A DNA stretch of 59,535 bases from Nocardia veterana NBRC 100344. Lineage in GTDB: Bacteria > Actinomycetota > Actinomycetes > Mycobacteriales > Mycobacteriaceae. The position numbers and the translations under genes were made by a program. A model generated the notes under the pieces. It saw nothing but the letters and a program-made list of their open reading frames with translations. It made no database searches and was not told the DNA's origin. The stretch spans positions 1-59,535 of the forward strand of contig NZ_BAGM01000205.1 of the NCBI RefSeq assembly GCF_000308855.1, written 5' to 3'. Positions within the stretch are counted from its first letter, which is position 1. Each line of letters begins with the position of its first letter. This document shows positions 58,334 to 59,535 of the stretch, piece by piece.

Positions 58334-59535
58334 CGATATCTTCCGCTATTGGCGCACACGCTCAGTTGCCGGACATCGTGTGTGACCTGCCCACCGGGCC
58401 CGGCGCGGTGTGCGTCTTGAAACAACTCGGCGGCAAAGCCGCCAACTCAGCCGCCAACTCCGCATTCGACAGCCTTGTTGACTCTTTGGTCAACGGCATG
58501 ACATCCGGAATCAGATTCGTGATGACTTGGTGGGTCAACCTGCCGTCTCCGCAGCTCGCGGCGTCTACCGGGGAGCCGGGGCCTGCGTTGGCATCGATCC
58601 GCGGATACACCAGCGGCCTGCAAGTTCTGCTGATGATCGCCGGGATTTTGTTCGCCGCCGCCCGGCTGGCGATGGCCAAACGTGGTGGTGTCGCGGGGGA
58701 GGCGCAGGAGAGCTTTCTCATGTTCGCGCGGGCGGTGTTCGCGTCGATGATGTTCTCCGCCCTTATCACTACCGGTACGAAAGCCGGTGACGCGTTCAGC
58801 AACTGGGTGATCAACGACGCCACCGGCGGCGACCTGCGCGGCGCGGTCGAGCGGCTGGTCGACAACAACCTGCGCGATCACAGCAACCTCGGCTCCGGGG
58901 TCCTGCTCGTCCTGGCCGTCCTCGGCCTGATCAGCATGCTCGTCCAGCTCGCGATGCTCGTCGTCCGCCAAGCAGTGCTGATCTTGGTCGTCGCCGCGAT
59001 CCCGCTGGCCGCGGCCGCAGCCGGAACCGGACCTGGATCGCAGGCATACAAGCGGATGCTGTCGTGGTCGCTGGCTTTTGTGCTGTGGAAACCGGTCGGC
59101 GCCCTGGTCTACGCGATCGCTTTCACCGCAGCAGGCACGAAAACCACCGGACAGCAACAGGATCCGCAACTGGTGCTGCTGGGAATGATCCTGCTGCTGT
59201 CGGTGACTATCGTGCTGCCGGCCTTGATGCGGCTGGTTACTCCCGCGGTGGCGACCCTCGGAGGCGGGGGAGGAGCGGGCGCCGCCCTCGCCGGTGGCGC
59301 CCTCGGTATCGCGATGGGCTCGGCCGGCGGCGACCGGTCCGTGGCCCGCAAGATGACCGAAGGCGAAAACGCCACCAGCGGAGGCGTTGGCGGGCCCAAT
59401 CCACCGCCGAGCGGACCCTCGGGTGGCCCCAGCGGGGGCCGTCCGCTCTCGGGCGGGACAGGCGGCGGTGCTTCGCCCGGCGGCGGGTCCGCGGGCGGTG
59501 GTTCCCCATCCGGTGGGGCGGCCTCGGCCGGAGCC
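58330..59535 (+). CDS. TrbL-like conjugal transfer membrane protein (partial at window end)
   Basis: 402 codons are seen, with no stop before the edge. At least five membrane helices (LQVLLMIAGILFAAARLAM; ILVVAAIPLAAAAAG; MLSWSLAFVLWKPVGALVYA and others) are followed by a Gly/Ser/Pro-rich tail. The RQAVLILVVAAIPLAAA and WSLAFVLWKPVGALVY blocks are characteristic of actinobacterial TrbL/VirB6-type inner-membrane proteins of type IV secretion. It is the best evidence that this operon belongs to a conjugative or integrative element; the remaining T4SS genes would lie beyond the window. Confidence 0.8.
   Translation, partial: MTISSAIGAHAQLPDIVCDLPTGPGAVCVLKQLGGKAANSAANSAFDSLVDSLVNGMTSGIRFVMTWWVNLPSPQLAASTGEPGPALASIRGYTSGLQVLLMIAGILFAAARLAMAKRGGVAGEAQESFLMFARAVFASMMFSALITTGTKAGDAFSNWVINDATGGDLRGAVERLVDNNLRDHSNLGSGVLLVLAVLGLISMLVQLAMLVVRQAVLILVVAAIPLAAAAAGTGPGSQAYKRMLSWSLAFVLWKPVGALVYAIAFTAAGTKTTGQQQDPQLVLLGMILLLSVTIVLPALMRLVTPAVATLGGGGGAGAALAGGALGIAMGSAGGDRSVARKMTEGENATSGGVGGPNPPPSGPSGGPSGGRPLSGGTGGGASPGGGSAGGGSPSGGAASAGA

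Overview
The window comes from a high-GC actinobacterium, most likely a mycolate-containing genus close to Nocardia or Rhodococcus. This is inferred from the codon bias, LLM-class (F420/FMN) flavoenzymes, P450s with a [3Fe-4S] ferredoxin, MmyB-type XRE regulators, and cutinase-like proteins beside a TrbL-type conjugation gene. No rRNA or tRNA gene was seen.

Region 1 (1-38.8 kb) is a large catabolic cluster in many short, often divergent operons. The first block (6-11947) holds an acyl-CoA ligase, two crotonase-fold proteins, two acyl-CoA dehydrogenases, an SDR, a double hot-dog dehydratase, and two copies of a pair made of an APH-like phosphotransferase and a small helical protein. That pair recalls LvaA-LvaB of levulinate catabolism, where a 4-hydroxyacyl-CoA is phosphorylated and the phosphate is removed by an acyl-CoA dehydrogenase homologue. 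Further right are two collinear P450 paralogues, an FMN/2Fe-2S reductase, a [3Fe-4S] ferredoxin, and an FAD monooxygenase of the MonCI/squalene-epoxidase type flanked by two limonene-epoxide-hydrolase-like proteins. Then follow two LLM enzymes, four SnoaL/NTF2 proteins (one with an internal deletion), thiolase, TesB thioesterase, Gfo/Idh/MocA, ThuA-like, two VOC proteins, a KstD-like flavoprotein, two PEP-synthase-type phosphohistidine-domain proteins without an ATP-binding domain, and a polytopic membrane protein. The set reads as oxidation, epoxide opening, ring or keto processing, CoA activation and beta-oxidation of a large hydrophobic, perhaps polyketide, terpenoid or sterol-like substrate. 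The substrate itself is not identifiable.

Ten promoters of region 1 share one 22-bp palindrome (consensus AATAGTCT-N6-AGACTATT). It is perfect at 19507-19528, which implies a single regulator. No intact regulator gene is present in the cluster.

Region 2 (38.8-44.2 kb) is a graveyard of mobile DNA. It holds a two-repeat remnant of a type I-E-like CRISPR array, broken IS21- and IS5-type transposases, a truncated TetR gene, a NERD-domain membrane protein, and a wrecked Mu/TniA-type transposase with its ATPase and an end-like pair of 19-bp repeats.

Region 3 (44.2-48.5 kb) carries three MmyB-type XRE regulators with small neighbouring genes.

Region 4 (48.8 kb to the end) is a long + strand operon that looks like the secretion/conjugation part of an integrative or plasmid element. 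It encodes secreted cutinase and lipase-like proteins (two of three lack the nucleophile serine), small pilin-like membrane proteins, lipoproteins, a MinD-like protein with a defective P-loop, and a TrbL-like membrane protein cut by the window end.
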